The translations under genes were made by a program, and so were the position numbers. A DNA stretch of 64,000 bases. Source: Pycnococcus provasolii (taxonomy: Eukaryota > Chlorophyta > Pseudoscourfieldiophyceae > Pseudoscourfieldiales). The notes under the pieces are model-generated. The model was not told where the DNA came from, ran no database searches, and worked only from the letters and a program-made list of their open reading frames with translations. Shown here piece by piece: positions 10,723 through 21,385 of this stretch (positions within the stretch are counted from its first letter, which is position 1; every line of letters starts with the position of its first letter). The DNA is taken from positions 310,001-374,000 of the forward strand of contig CP150571.1 in the NCBI GenBank assembly GCA_049487715.1, written 5' to 3'.

Positions 10723-12924
10723 TCACCTGATCTCGTCCTTTTCCGAAGATTCAGTGTGCACATGGAAAGGAAATGACGCATCATCTTGTAGTGGGTCGCG
10801 GGAATGAGACGAAGGAGCGTCTTCCTGATCCTCTTCATTGTATCCTTCATCTCCTTCTACGACTCCACTCTCGTCGCTGTCAAAGCGCGTTGACAGAAAT
10901 GATGCGCAGATGTGAAGAGATGGGTCTTCTGCGACTTTCGCGCGATTGTACTCCTGGCAACGTCCCATCATAAGATCGCGAATCCCTGCCGCAGCCTGTC
11001 CAGCCGCGGCAGCCTTTCCAAACTTCGCCGCCACCTTCTGGCGCGCGAGCGCTCCCTTGTGTGAGGCCACGCGCACATTTTCAAATACCGCAAGCAGCGC
11101 GCGGTAGAATCCATCGGCATTCGGCTCAGCCCAACGAGCTCCGGCGGCAACCATGGGGTCGGCGGCAACCATCGCCTTTGGCGGCACGAGGTAGGCAACG
11201 CGTGAGTCAAGGAACTCCATCGCCCCACCAACTTTTGTTGTTATGATTGGCAACGCACAGCTCGCCGCCTCCATGAGTGGCAGACCCCATCCCTCGCCAC
11301 GGGTTGGCAGGACGAATGCGTGCGCAGCTCTATACAGGCTGGGCATCCAGCGCGCAGGCCACCGTCGTACGTCAACCGCAACACGCCGCCATATATCGTG
11401 CGACGCTACATTTCCCTTGACATCGGGATTTGCGCGTAGCTCGCGCATCAGCGCAATCCTCACCTGCGACACAGGATCGGCTCCCATGTACGGGCTCGTT
11501 TTAATGTACAGCATTGCACGAGGTTCGTCGACGAAGGCGCGTACCCAGCTTTGAAGAAGCACGCGCCATCCCTTTCTCTCTTCGAACTTGAAGACGCTCA
11601 AGAAGACAATCGCGGACGGGTTGGAGGGAAACAGCGCCTCGATGCTCACGTCCTCCGTCACCGCCAGCTCCGTCGGCGGCAGTGTGATTTCATTCGGATA
11701 GAAGGATGCAGCCAAACGACGAGAACGAGATGATTCCTCGAGCTCGTCATCTGCGTCATTGCTTGACGACGCGTCCTCCATTTCCACATCAATCGAGTCG
11801 GCGTCGTCGACATCATCGGCGTCGGCGTCGTCGATATCATCTGCGTTGGCCGCATTCAAGAAGTTCTCGCTAAATGTTTCGTCGAGCACAGCACCTCTCG
11901 ACTTTTGATGCTGTTCGTGGTCGTCCATGTTCTCCTCCCAAGTTCCATGTAGCTCCGCTTCACTTACTGCCGTCGATGACGTCCTCAGCTGCATCGCAAG
12001 GCGAGACGCTCCGCGCTTGACGTTGCGTCGTTCACGCTCGCTCGCGCTGAGTGTGTTGGACCACGGTAGGTACTCGCGCAAATTCACCGTCTCCCATACA
12101 ACTCTCAGCTTGCTCTTGGGCACGCCCGCATCCAAGAATTGCTCGTAGTGACTCGCGCTTGGTACCCACACCTCGTCAAAATTTGCGCTGCACCTCCTCG
12201 CCGCGGCTTGCTCGAGCACGTCAACCTCCGTCATGGCACGTGCGACGAGGAATGGGCGACGCATTTTCGGCGGCATGCTCCAGCTGCCATAGCTCACGGA
12301 GGTCTCGCCGCCACTCATGAGCAGGCGGCGGCGGCGCCGGCGCTCATCCGGCCTAAAGGCGCTTCCGAGCAGGCGCAGGCGGCGCGCATCTGGCCTAAAG
12401 GCGGTTCCTCGTTCCGTTGCCACTTTCAACGCGTAAGGTCGAATCTCTTTTGGCACTCCGCAGACGCCAAGAAAGCTTACGTGCACGACGACAACGTCGG
12501 GAATGGCCTCACGCCACACGGGCAGACTTGCGCGGATATCCTCGTTTGAGCGTGAGCTTATCGTGTTCACAGCTGTCTCAAGAGCTCTCCGCCTCCGATT
12601 GTAGTGTCCGTTAGCTATTCGCAGCGCGGCGTGGTCCGCCTCCGCCCACGAAATGCACGTATCCGTGCAGGTGGGTAAGCCGAGGTCGTGCAGTCCGTGT
12701 CTGGATAGCAGGTCTCTTGCGAGCCTCACCGCCTCCACCTCGAGGCCTGTGCATCCACACTCGATGAGCCAGTCGACGCGCACGTCTCTCAGACTGTATG
12801 CGGAGGCAAGCAGCAAGCCAGACAAAGAAAGGGTGAGTGAAAGGAGGAGGGAGGTGAAGGGAAGGAGGCCTGTAGAGCAAACAACGCGTGTGCGTGTGCG
12901 TTTACCCGCCGCCGACGACGACAT
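10723..12924 (-). CDS. Glycosyltransferase, GT4-like, with N-terminal signal anchor
   Basis: 733 aa from the ATG at 12924. A positively charged start is followed by a ~25-residue hydrophobic stretch (LPFTSLLLSLTLSLSGLLLA), suggesting a type II Golgi or ER membrane enzyme. The middle has an acidic low-complexity insert (about residues 350-400: repeated DDADADDVDD). The C-terminal half has the GT-B nucleotide-sugar domain: IVFLSVFKFEERKGW, MPSLYRAAHAFVLPTRGEGW and then GLPLMEAASCALPIITT, which contains the E-x7-E retaining-GT4 motif near residue 540. Donor and acceptor cannot be inferred. A GTG 39 bases upstream also opens the frame, but the ATG is preferred. The C-terminus is acidic and Ser-rich. 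Confidence 0.85.
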   Translation of the reverse strand: MSSSAAGKRTRTRVVCSTGLLPFTSLLLSLTLSLSGLLLASAYSLRDVRVDWLIECGCTGLEVEAVRLARDLLSRHGLHDLGLPTCTDTCISWAEADHAALRIANGHYNRRRRALETAVNTISSRSNEDIRASLPVWREAIPDVVVVHVSFLGVCGVPKEIRPYALKVATERGTAFRPDARRLRLLGSAFRPDERRRRRRLLMSGGETSVSYGSWSMPPKMRRPFLVARAMTEVDVLEQAAARRCSANFDEVWVPSASHYEQFLDAGVPKSKLRVVWETVNLREYLPWSNTLSASERERRNVKRGASRLAMQLRTSSTAVSEAELHGTWEENMDDHEQHQKSRGAVLDETFSENFLNAANADDIDDADADDVDDADSIDVEMEDASSSNDADDELEESSRSRRLAASFYPNEITLPPTELAVTEDVSIEALFPSNPSAIVFLSVFKFEERKGWRVLLQSWVRAFVDEPRAMLYIKTSPYMGADPVSQVRIALMRELRANPDVKGNVASHDIWRRVAVDVRRWPARWMPSLYRAAHAFVLPTRGEGWGLPLMEAASCALPIITTKVGGAMEFLDSRVAYLVPPKAMVAADPMVAAGARWAEPNADGFYRALLAVFENVRVASHKGALARQKVAAKFGKAAAAGQAAAGIRDLMMGRCQEYNRAKVAEDPSLHICASFLSTRFDSDESGVVEGDEGYNEEDQEDAPSSHSRDPLQDDASFPFHVHTESSEKDEIR

Positions 12925-13257
12925 ACGAGTGCGTGGTGATGGCGATGCGCAACGAAAATCCACCTAGCCTTTTTAGGCGGAGCAAGATGGCCTTGAAATA
13001 TGAGGCACACGTTTATCTAACTACTGTAGAGCACTTGGGTGGTACACATTGATTGACCACCTTGCACACCGTAGTACTTAGGCATTGCAAGGCCAAGTAA
13101 AGGTATGCAAAACATCAGGACTGGCCTTGCGTTGCGTTGTGGATAGAATACCCAATGGGAAGGGAGCAACAGTACGCGCGTGCTTCGTGTGCTTTGCTCG
13201 GGGCGCCTTTTCTTCAGTAGTAGTATTCTATGGTACGGTAGTACGTTACATACACTT
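12925..13257. other. Intergenic region
   Basis: Between the GT4 start and the GPHR stop. I see no gene, RNA or repeat. Confidence 0.5.
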
Positions 13258-14755
13258 TTACACGTTGAAGGACGACTCAACGCCAGCTACGTCGTCGTCC
13301 ATAGAACCCGCGTGCGCGTGCGAGCTCAAACGCAGCGAGCCTAAACCACCCAGGGCTCCCAACACGTAAAGGCCGTCGAAAAACCGGTGCAGAAGAGCCA
13401 CGCCGCGCGCGTCGGACATGCCAAGCACGGCGGTGGCATTGCCGCGCGCGTGCTCGGGAAGCTTTGCGCGAAGAAGAACGGTCGACGTCAAGAGGTACGT
13501 GCCTGTCAGCATCGCGAGCAGGAGCACCATGAGGGCATGATCGCCGCCCGGTTTGCCACGAGAGGCGGCGGCGGAGGAGGCGGAGGAGGCTGAGGCGGAG
13601 GAGGCTGAGGAGGCGAAGGCGACGAACTTGGACAGCGTCTTGAGAAAGCCGCGAAGGCTGTTCGCCGAGACGAAGCCGACGTAGAGCAGGCTCAGCATCT
13701 GACGCACGCCTCCCGACGACGAGGATGCTTCTGCCCGCGAAGATGGATCGATGACGTCCGCGACACGGCTGGCAAGATCACGACCCGGTGCTCGTGCAAG
13801 CACAAACTTGTACAACGCCAAGCAAAATTTCACGACGCCCACGACGCTGAGTGCACATCCCGCGGCATTCCACACGCGACCGCGCAGAGTGCCGCGCGAG
13901 TCGTAGCGCTTCGCCGCACGTCTGAGATCGTCGAGCTCGGACGTGAGCAGCGCGTGAAGGTGCCAGAGCCGCGATGCGTCTGCCGCAAACCCTGAGGATG
14001 TGCCTGGTGCTCCCTCCTCCTCCGCGTCGACGAAGCGACGTCTTCTCGCCGGTGGAGCCGCCACGGCTCTCGGCATCGCGCGCGAGTGCCTCGGTATCTT
14101 TTACGCGACGCGCAAGCTCGTCGACGTCACGAGCACGCACGGGAACCGCGAATGCGTCCATGAGCGAGTGCGGGAGGTGCACACTTCCATATCCGGAGAG
14201 AGGCGCGTTCAGCAGCACACCCAGCACGGAAAGTCGCCGCACCATCGCCCCTGGTGGCCACCACGCGCGCAGCGTCGCCGCCGCCGCCTCCCAGGCGTTT
14301 TCTTCGGCGAGCGCATCCGGCGGCGGCAGTGGTGGCGGCGAGGGCAGCCGTGCGGCGATACGTGCGGCAACCACCTCGAGCGCGAGCGCGAGTGCACACG
14401 ACGCCGCCAGTCGCCTTTTCACACTCCACATCGGCCTGCTTTGCTTGACCACCGTCCATGACGCGTACACGGGCACGAAGAATCCGACCAAGCACAGCTG
14501 CATGTACACGTCAACGTGCCAGAGCACACGCCTCGACGGCGCAGGAAGTAGCGAAGGCGCCGCGCCGTCGATGAAAAGGAGCAGCAGCGTGTGCGACGCG
14601 AACGCGAACGTGAGTGCGAAAAGGAAGAGTGCGACAGGATCTTTTTTATCGTATAGGTACAGCTTGTGAGTTATCGTAAAGTAAGATACTGTATACGAAG
14701 ATAAATATATCAGAATGTGAGGCAAGGAGAGCACAAGAGGTGGTATGGCGGACAT
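13258..14755 (-). CDS. GPHR: Golgi pH regulator / GPR89-GTG family protein, with a frame break
   Basis: Two overlapping frames together make one protein of ~495 residues; family members are ~455-470. The first runs from the ATG at 14755: five membrane segments, starting HILIYLSSYTVSYFTITHKL, then the family motif SVLGVLLNAPLSGYGSVHLP near residues 195-215 and a charged cytosolic helix. The second, from ~14060 down to 13258, carries the DUF3735/ABA_GPCR-type half: LHALLTSELDDLRRAAKRYD, SRGTLRGRVWNAAGCALSVV, then GFVSANSLRGFLKTLSKFV and VLGMSDARGVALLHRFFDGL. The family acts as an anion channel or pH regulator in Golgi and ER membranes. Switching frames needs one extra base to be skipped around 13990-14060. 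I found no GT-AG intron of suitable phase, so a sequencing error, a natural frameshift or a pseudogene remain open. Confidence 0.85.
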
Positions 14756-14900
14756 TATTATTATTAACTATTTCTTTCAAGTGGTTCGTTTGACATGCAT
14801 GCATGGAATGCGGGAAAACTCAAATGGATTTGAGGGAATGGGAATGGCGAATTCGCCGAAGATCTGAGGTAGGGGTTCGGGTTCGCGTCTTCTTCTGATA

Positions 14901-15890
14901 ATGATGAAGCGACGTGACACCTCTTCATTATTATTGAAGATGTCCCTGGGAGCGTTAGCGTACGAAGCGATCCGTCTCGCCTTCATACCGTGGCAGCGCG
15001 AACGCCGGCTAGCCAGGGAGCAAGCGCGTATTCGCTTAGCGCGATTTTCGTCAAGAGTGCTTGCTACTGGTTCGGCTCACTCGCTCGCGCTTCGTCGCGA
15101 AGGCGGCAGCGCGTGCTGGGGAAGCAACCGCGAAGGCCAAGCGCCTCCCGCCGGCGCCGACGGCGACTTCGTCGCCATCGCCGCGGGTCTCTATCACTCG
15201 CTCGCACTGCGAAGTGACGGCAGCATCGCGTGCTCAGGACACAACTTCTACGACCAGGCGCCTCCCACCGGCGTCGACGGCGACTTCGTCGCCATCGCCG
15301 CGGGTGCCCAACACTCGCTCGCGCTTCGAGGCGACGGTGGCATCGCGTGCTGGGGACGCAGCATTCACGGCCAGGCGCCTCTCGCCGGCGTCGACGGCGA
15401 TTTCGTCGCAGTCGCTGCGGGTTACTGGCACTCGCTAGCGTTGCGACGCGACGGCCGTATCGCGTGCTGGGGAGGCAACGACGACGGCCAGGCGCCTCCC
15501 GCCGGCGTCGACGGCGACTTCGTCGCCATCGCCGCGGGGGACTGGCACTCAACCGCGCTTCGACGCGACGGCCGTATCGCGTGCTGGGGACGCAACGTTC
15601 ACGGCCAGGCGCCTCCCGCCGGCGTCGACGGCGACTTCGTCGCCATCGCCGCGGGTCTCTATCACTCGCTCGCGCTTCGTCGCAACGGCAGCATCGCGTG
15701 CTGGGGACGCAACGACGAAGGCCAGGCGCCTCCCGCCGGCGTCGACGGCGACTTCGTCGCGATTTCCGCAGGTTCTTTTCACTCGCTGGCGCTGCGACGC
15801 GATGGCAACATCGCTTGCTGGGGACTCAACGGCGACGGCCAAGCGCCTCCCGACGGCGTCACTGGGCCATTCGGACACGTCGACGTGTAA
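14901..15890 (+). CDS. RCC1-like repeat protein with seven near-identical 39-residue repeats
   Basis: 329 aa. After a short Arg-rich N-terminus (ATG at 14901; a second ATG at 14940 is possible) seven repeats follow, each of the type IACWGRNxxGQAPPAGVDGD-FVAIAAGxxHSLALRRDG. The Gly-His-Ser/Leu core (AAG..HSLAL) is the RCC1 blade signature, so a seven-bladed beta-propeller is predicted. The DNA repeats with a 117-bp period and very little divergence between copies, indicating recent expansion or gene conversion. No second domain is present, so the ligand is unknown. Such proteins may act as GEF-like or scaffold propellers. It is divergent from the GPHR gene with only ~145 bp between starts. Confidence 0.8.
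   Translation: MMKRRDTSSLLLKMSLGALAYEAIRLAFIPWQRERRLAREQARIRLARFSSRVLATGSAHSLALRREGGSACWGSNREGQAPPAGADGDFVAIAAGLYHSLALRSDGSIACSGHNFYDQAPPTGVDGDFVAIAAGAQHSLALRGDGGIACWGRSIHGQAPLAGVDGDFVAVAAGYWHSLALRRDGRIACWGGNDDGQAPPAGVDGDFVAIAAGDWHSTALRRDGRIACWGRNVHGQAPPAGVDGDFVAIAAGLYHSLALRRNGSIACWGRNDEGQAPPAGVDGDFVAISAGSFHSLALRRDGNIACWGLNGDGQAPPDGVTGPFGHVDV
15138..15870 (+). repeat. 117-bp coding tandem repeat (RCC1 blades)
   Basis: The phrase ATCGCGTGCTGGGGA recurs at 15342 and 15459 and again at 117-bp steps. The same sequence GGCGACTTCGTCGCCATCGC occurs in most units. Confidence 0.9.
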
Positions 15891-16144
15891 ACAAAAACAC
15901 TCGAAGAGCAAGTTGTAATAGAAAACAAGTCACCTTTACTGCAAAGTATAAAATCGCCTCTCACTCTCCTCGCCGCTCGAAAGGCTATTCAGCGCTAGCA
16001 CGAGTACGGGCACATGCGAGCACACCGCCTAAGTGCGCGACGTGACCGATGGATGGGCAAACCTAATGGGAATGGACGACCGATACGAAATGAAGTATGT
16101 AAACCTAGTTCCATTACTGAATGTTGAATGAGAAGCCATCTATC

Positions 16145-17001
16145 TTAGCCATCTATTCTCGTCGACCGCAGGAGCCTCAAGTACCCATGCGCCGCTTCAC
16201 ACGCGACGGGAACGATCCGGGACAGAAACGCGGCGAGGGGAGCGAGATGCGCGTGGCACACGCTCGGGTGGTGGCGCAGCATCGTCAGCGAGCTGTCGTC
16301 GTCCGAGGCGTCAAGGCTGTGTCCGGAGGCGTCGTCGTCGAAGTCCGCCGTCGCGGCAGCCTCCACCTCGGACTCCACGAGTGCCTCGGCTGTGGGCCCG
16401 CGCGTGCGCACGGTCGTCGTCGTCACCTTCGTTGCGGTGGCGCACGACTGCAGCCGCTGCTCGAGCGCATCAAAGTGACGCAGGCTGAAGAGCGCAACAC
16501 GGCGCTGCAGCAGCGGCGCGTTGTACAAGATGGAGAGCTGGTACATGTCAAACAGGCAGGACATGCTCAGCTTCTCCGCAAGCTCGCGCTCGCACTGCAA
16601 CTTCAGACCTTCTAGCAGATACTGGTCAGCCGCCTTGAGCAGTGCCGGCGCATGCTCGTCTGCGATCGTCGCACGTCCCGTGTACACGCAGCGCATCATG
16701 AGCTCGAAAATCTCGTACGATATGTTAGGAATGGTAATCGCACCGGATCTTCCATCACTCTCGCGGAATCCGCTCTTGAACATGCTGCTGAATGCCGAGG
16801 AGGAGGCGGACAGAGCAACACGATGCGCGTAGAATGGCCGGCCTTCGACGAGAAATGTCACGTCACTGAACGTCTGGTCGTTGACGTGTGCCTCGCTCAG
16901 GTACACTTGAGGGTTGGAATCTGAGGTAGAGGACGCGTCTAGCAAGTCAATCGCATCCAGCTGCTCGGTTGTCATATTGGCTACCGCGGAAGTCTTGCTG
17001 C

Positions 17002-17034
<33 letters not shown>

Positions 17035-20000
17035 GTGCTGGACTTGGACTTGTGGGAGGCTGCTGCTGCTGAGAAGGAGGGGGTGGAGGTGGAGTCTGCT
17101 GCTGCTGCTGCTGGGGGGACGCTCCGAACGCCGCCGCCGCCGCCGCGGCATTCGCGGGATCCGCGGTGGTTGGAGGAGCCACGGTGTTGTTGATGTTGTT
17201 GTTATCCGCCGCCTCGACATGATTGCTATTGGATGGTGCCGTTGATGCGGGCACAGGAGCGGTGGGGGATGCTGTTGTCGTGTTGTCTGGATCTGTTGTC
17301 GTGTCTGGATCTGTCTGCTGCTGATTGGCAGCAGACTGTCGCCGCTCCCTCGCAGATGCCGCCGCCGTCTCCTTCTCCCGCGCCTCTAGTATGTACCTCT
17401 TTGCCTTTTCTACCACCCTCATAATCGCCATCGCGGCATCGTGGCGCCTATCTCCCGTAAGCTTCGACACGATCACGACAGCACTCTGCCCAGGCGTGGG
17501 TGGTCCAGACATTGGCTGGTTCCGACCTGCCGAATTTGGCGGATTTGCTGACTGCGTGAGAGCTACCGCGGCGGCAGCTGCTGCGGTTGTGGAATGCATA
17601 TTGTGATGCGTGTGATGATCCGAAGGCGGATCACCTCCTGCTCCTGCTCCTGGTGCTGGTGCTGCGGCTTCGGCTGCTGCGCCGCCGGGACTCGGATGGT
17701 GGTGGTGGTGGTGGTGATGGTGATGGTAGTGGTGGAAGTGATGATGCGAGACTGTTTTCGTCGTCGTCAAGACGGTAGATGCCGGTGGCGTGATCACGGC
17801 GGACGTGGGCGGCGGCGGCGGCGGCGGTGGCGACGACAGCCCAATGATCACGCCATCTTCGCCCAACGTGACGGCGGACGACGCGTCAGGTTTCCGGAGC
17901 ACGTCGCTGAGGATGTCGAGTGCACCACACGACGTGAAGATGCGAGGGAGCGATTCGACGGGTGCTATGGTGGCGAGCGCGGAGGCTGCTCGCGCCTGCC
18001 GATCCTTCCGGTTAGAACGAAGCAGCAGAACAATCTGCTCGAGAACGGAAGGCTCCTGCGCCACCTTCTCCTGAAGCCTCTTCATCGTCTTCTCCACGCA
18101 GTCTTTCGACGCCTGCAGTGCGAGCTCGCCCTCCGCGAGTGCGCAGACACCACCCTCGCGCACGATGTCCGCGACGTTGTCCTTGTTGTCTGCCAGGCCG
18201 TACAGGGCAAACGCCGCGTTGTGCTGCAGGCTGCCGTTTGGGGAAGCGAGCAGGCTCAGCAGCGGGGCTAACCCTCCCGTGTGCACGATCCCAGCTTGGT
18301 TGTCCGCATTCTGCGCGAGGCGCCCGAGTGCGAAGGCTGCCATCTCGCGAAGCTGATGGTCGTGCGCTTGGAGCATGTTGATGAGCGGGCGCACCGCGCC
18401 GCGCTGCCCAATGCGAGCCTTGTAGTCGGCAGTGCTCGTGTTGGGGCCATCTGCGGCGGCGGCATTGTTGTTCACCTGCGTGGCTGCAAACTGCCCTAGC
18501 AGCAGCGCGGCTTCTCGCTGCGACTCCGTGCACTCGCTGGAAAGCAGCGAGATGACAGGCTGCAGGGCACCCTCGTCGAGAACGCGCTTCTTGATGTGGT
18601 GCGAGCTGTGCACGAGATTTCCCACGACGCCCACAGCCTCGTAGTGGATGCCCGGATCTTCCGAGCGAAGCATCAGCACGAGAGTGGGCAGAGCTCCACA
18701 TTCAACAATCTGGTTCTTGTTCTCGTCATTCTTGAAGGCGAGCGTTCGCAGCGCGGCGGCGGCTGCGCGCTGCACCTTTGCGTCTGTCGACGTGAGCAGC
18801 TTGACGAGCGGCGGGATGCCGCCGTCATGCTTGACACGGGATTTGATGGCGGTGTTCTCGTGCGCGAGATTCGTCACGGCGTCAGCTGCGCGGCGGGCTA
18901 AAGAGAAAAGTGGGGATGAAGAGCGAGATTGCTTTGAACGAGATTTTGAGGAGCGTCTTCTGGTGGCGGTGGTGGTAATGGTGGTAATGGTGGTATCGTA
19001 GTCGGAGGAGGGGGAGCCTGGAGAGTCCAAGTCGTCTGGGTCTAGGTCTGGGTAGTAGTCCATAGGGACTGAGTTCGGTGAAGAGTCGTCATCCCCGCAG
19101 ACTGCGGCTGCACATCTCTGGAGGAGTGCCACGAGCCCGGTGAGTGCACCGGCACTCACGATACGCTTTTGGTGATCCTGCTTGTTGACTGCCAGCAAGC
19201 TGAGAGCAAAACACGCCTCACGCTCGACATCCTCCGCACCTGCTCCGAGAGCAAGCAGTGGCACGAGCCCTTCGATGGCTCCCGCGGCAACGGCACTGTC
19301 AATCGCATCATCCGCCTTGACAATCTCTGCGAGAGCACGTGCGGATGCACGCAGTTCCGCCAAGAGAACTTGCGAGTACTTTTGTTGTTGCTGGATGCTG
19401 ATGATTTCTGGAGAGTGAATTCTCTGGCGATGATTCAAGGCTTCGCTGATGCGTGAGACGTGCTGTTGCACGAGGGACTTGTGATGGGGGGAGGATGAGA
19501 GGGGTGGGATGGGTTGCAGGGGGGGAGGGATGGCTGTATTTGCTGCGGTATTGTGGTGGTGGTGGTGGTGATGTTGGTGGCATCCAGTGGGGAAGCCTTG
19601 CGTTTCAGAGGACGCGATGGTTGGTGGTGGAGGAGAGATGTTGGTGCGTGAGATGCTGGTGGGACGGCGCCTGCTGCTGCTGCTCCGAAGGGTGAAGAGT
19701 GGAGATCGGAACCAAGGGTCCCACGACCCATCCCACGACGTGGAGATGCCGATGGCTGAGATTCGGACGAATCCGATGAGTAGTTCTCCGAGGAGTTCTC
19801 CTCCTCCTCGGAGGAGGAGGCGGCGGGCTCGTCGTCGTCGTCAAAGATGAGGTCAATGTTTTGGAAGTTGTTGTTGTTGTTGTTGTTGTTGTTGTCTGAC
19901 GATGGTGGAGGTTGTTGTTGCGAGGAGGGTACAAGCGAGGAGGGTACACGCGAGGAGGGTGCAAGCGAGGAGGGTACAATCGAGGATGGTGCAAGCGAGG

Positions 20001-20052
20001 ATGGTACAAGCTCGTCAGCAGCAGCGTCATTCTGATTTGTCGTCGTCCTCAT
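16145..20052 (-). CDS. Armadillo-repeat / BTB protein (ARIA-like), with a frame break near the N-terminus
   Basis: The main frame (19471 down to 16145) has about eight armadillo repeats (residues ~50-430: LAEIVKADDAIDSAVAAGAI, GGIPPLVKLLTSTDAKVQRA, GALPTLVLMLRSEDPGIHYE), then ~400 residues of low complexity (His, Asn, Gln, Pro runs), then a BTB/POZ domain (DVTFLVEGRPFYAHRVALSA) with a following BACK-like helix. ARM followed by BTB is the plant ARIA/ABAP1 arrangement, used in transcriptional or Cul3-ubiquitin regulation. A second frame, 20052 to 19435, with ATG, acidic Ser-rich segment and RPLKRKASP, looks like the true N-terminus (ARIA proteins also carry an early KRK motif). The two frames must be joined by a one-base shift, for example at the G7 run 19519-19525, or by an intron I could not place. 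Complete length would be ~1280 aa, far above the ~700 of ARIA. Confidence 0.85.
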
Positions 20053-21260
20053 GATGTTTGACCAAATGGCTGGTCAACGGTCGTGGCTTGCGGCGTTGAC
20101 GAAGGATATGAACGAGTGAGTTTTTTTTGGCGTTTCCTTCTTTTGGGCTCAAGAAAGAGTGCTGTTGTGCAAAAGACGAGTCAAAAGAAAGAAGTGTGCA
20201 CGTTATCGTGTTTCGCCGGAGAGAGCAGTCGATTGACCCCTGAGACGAATGGAACGAACGAACGAATGAGCGACTACGTAGCCGTAGGGAAGTAGAAGTC
20301 GCAGCTCACAGCGAATCCACGACAAGGAAAGCGCACAAGATACAGGGAAGCGCACAAGGAAGAACCACGAAGGATACAAACCAAGCTCACGTGAGTAAGC
20401 TGAGCCCGAGCGAGGGAATCCAACGACGTAATCCTGCGAGCACGTGTAGGAGGTGTAGGAGCCGGAGCAGATGGAGAGTATTCTTGCGAATGGCGGAAAA
20501 CAAAACAAAACCACCAGGACGACGGCGGAGAGGAGGGGGGGTGGGACGGAGGGGAAGGAAAAGCCTGCTTTGCATGCAGGGAGGGAGGGACCTCGGATTA
20601 GCAGGGCCCTGATGAGCAGACAAACAACGACCAAATAGTCTACGGGGTGGGAACCTCGGAGTACGACCAAAGGACTTACTATAAGTTGGTTTGTAACCTA
20701 GGAACACGACCTAAAAACCAAGAAGCAGTGGGCCCCACTATACCTCCCCACTATTGTTTTCCTTGGTCAACTGCTCAACGGTTGCCTCCCCTTTCCCATC
20801 CCGAGGAGTCCTCCTCCCTGAACCCTAACCCTAACCCTAACCCTAACCCTAACCCTAATCTTTCGTTCTTTTCTTGTGATATCCCGGGCTTCCCGGCCGT
20901 CGGCCGATGACCGCCGCTGCAGACTTCGAGGCGGCTGCGAAACGGATACGGTGGGTGATAACTTTATTTGTGTGCACTTATTGACTTGTAGCATTGTTTG
21001 TGACTTTGTGTTTTCTTCTATGCCACACGTGCGAATAGGTAGCCGATAGGATTATAATAAAAATGCTACTACATAATGCGTATGCTCAAGGTTGTCTACA
21101 ACACACGTATCGATCATTCTCGTTTTTCTTGCATCTTAAATATTCTCTCAAAATCTTTCAAAAATCTTTTCCTCCGTGTTTTGATATTTGAAAGTTTTTT
21201 TTTCATTTTCCGCTACAACGACGGGTGGTGGTGAGCCACTGAGCCTCGTATCGATCATGC
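20053..21260. other. Intergenic region with telomere-type array
   Basis: The ARM/BTB upstream region. It holds the CCCTAA array at 20821-20859, then AT-rich sequence (about 20940-21260) with no recognisable gene. Confidence 0.5.
20821..20859 (+). repeat. Interstitial (CCCTAA)6 telomere-type array
   Basis: Six perfect CCCTAA units on the + strand. Coding genes lie on both sides, so this is not a chromosome end. Confidence 0.95.
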
Positions 21261-21339
21261 AAAAAAAAATGACATCTGAAATTCTTCAGTAAGCATATTA
21301 GCTTGAGTCGACCGCCTTAGACCACTCGGCCATAGTGGC
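21261..21339 (-). pseudogene. tRNA-Leu(CAA) 5' half with downstream Pol III T-run; 3' half missing or degenerate
   Basis: On the minus strand, 21339-21302 reads as a clean tRNA-Leu 5' half: acceptor GCCACTA, TG, D-arm GCC...GGC with A-box, G26, anticodon 5' stem GTCGA, then CT-CAA-G. The following 32 bases resemble the sequence after the 5' half of the permuted gene at 23715 (both contain GCTTACTG), and a T9 run (21269-21261) ends it. No 3' half follows. Upstream on the same strand (about 21394-21420) a sequence ending GATTGGTGGTAAC could pair with the acceptor, but its T-arm does not fold. Either a decayed permuted gene or a half gene. Confidence 0.6.
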
Positions 21340-21356
21340 GTAAATTTTGGAGAAAG

Positions 21357-21385
21357 TCAAGGGGCGACTTTACGCCGCCCCTTGA
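21357..21385. repeat. Hairpin, perfect 10-bp stem
   Basis: TCAAGGGGCG (21357-21366) and CGCCCCTTGA (21376-21385) with a 9-nt loop, just upstream of the tRNA-Leu half on the minus strand. Confidence 0.85.

Noticed and set aside
20821-20859. Chromosome end
   Set aside because: The array is short and genes continue on both sides; it is interstitial.
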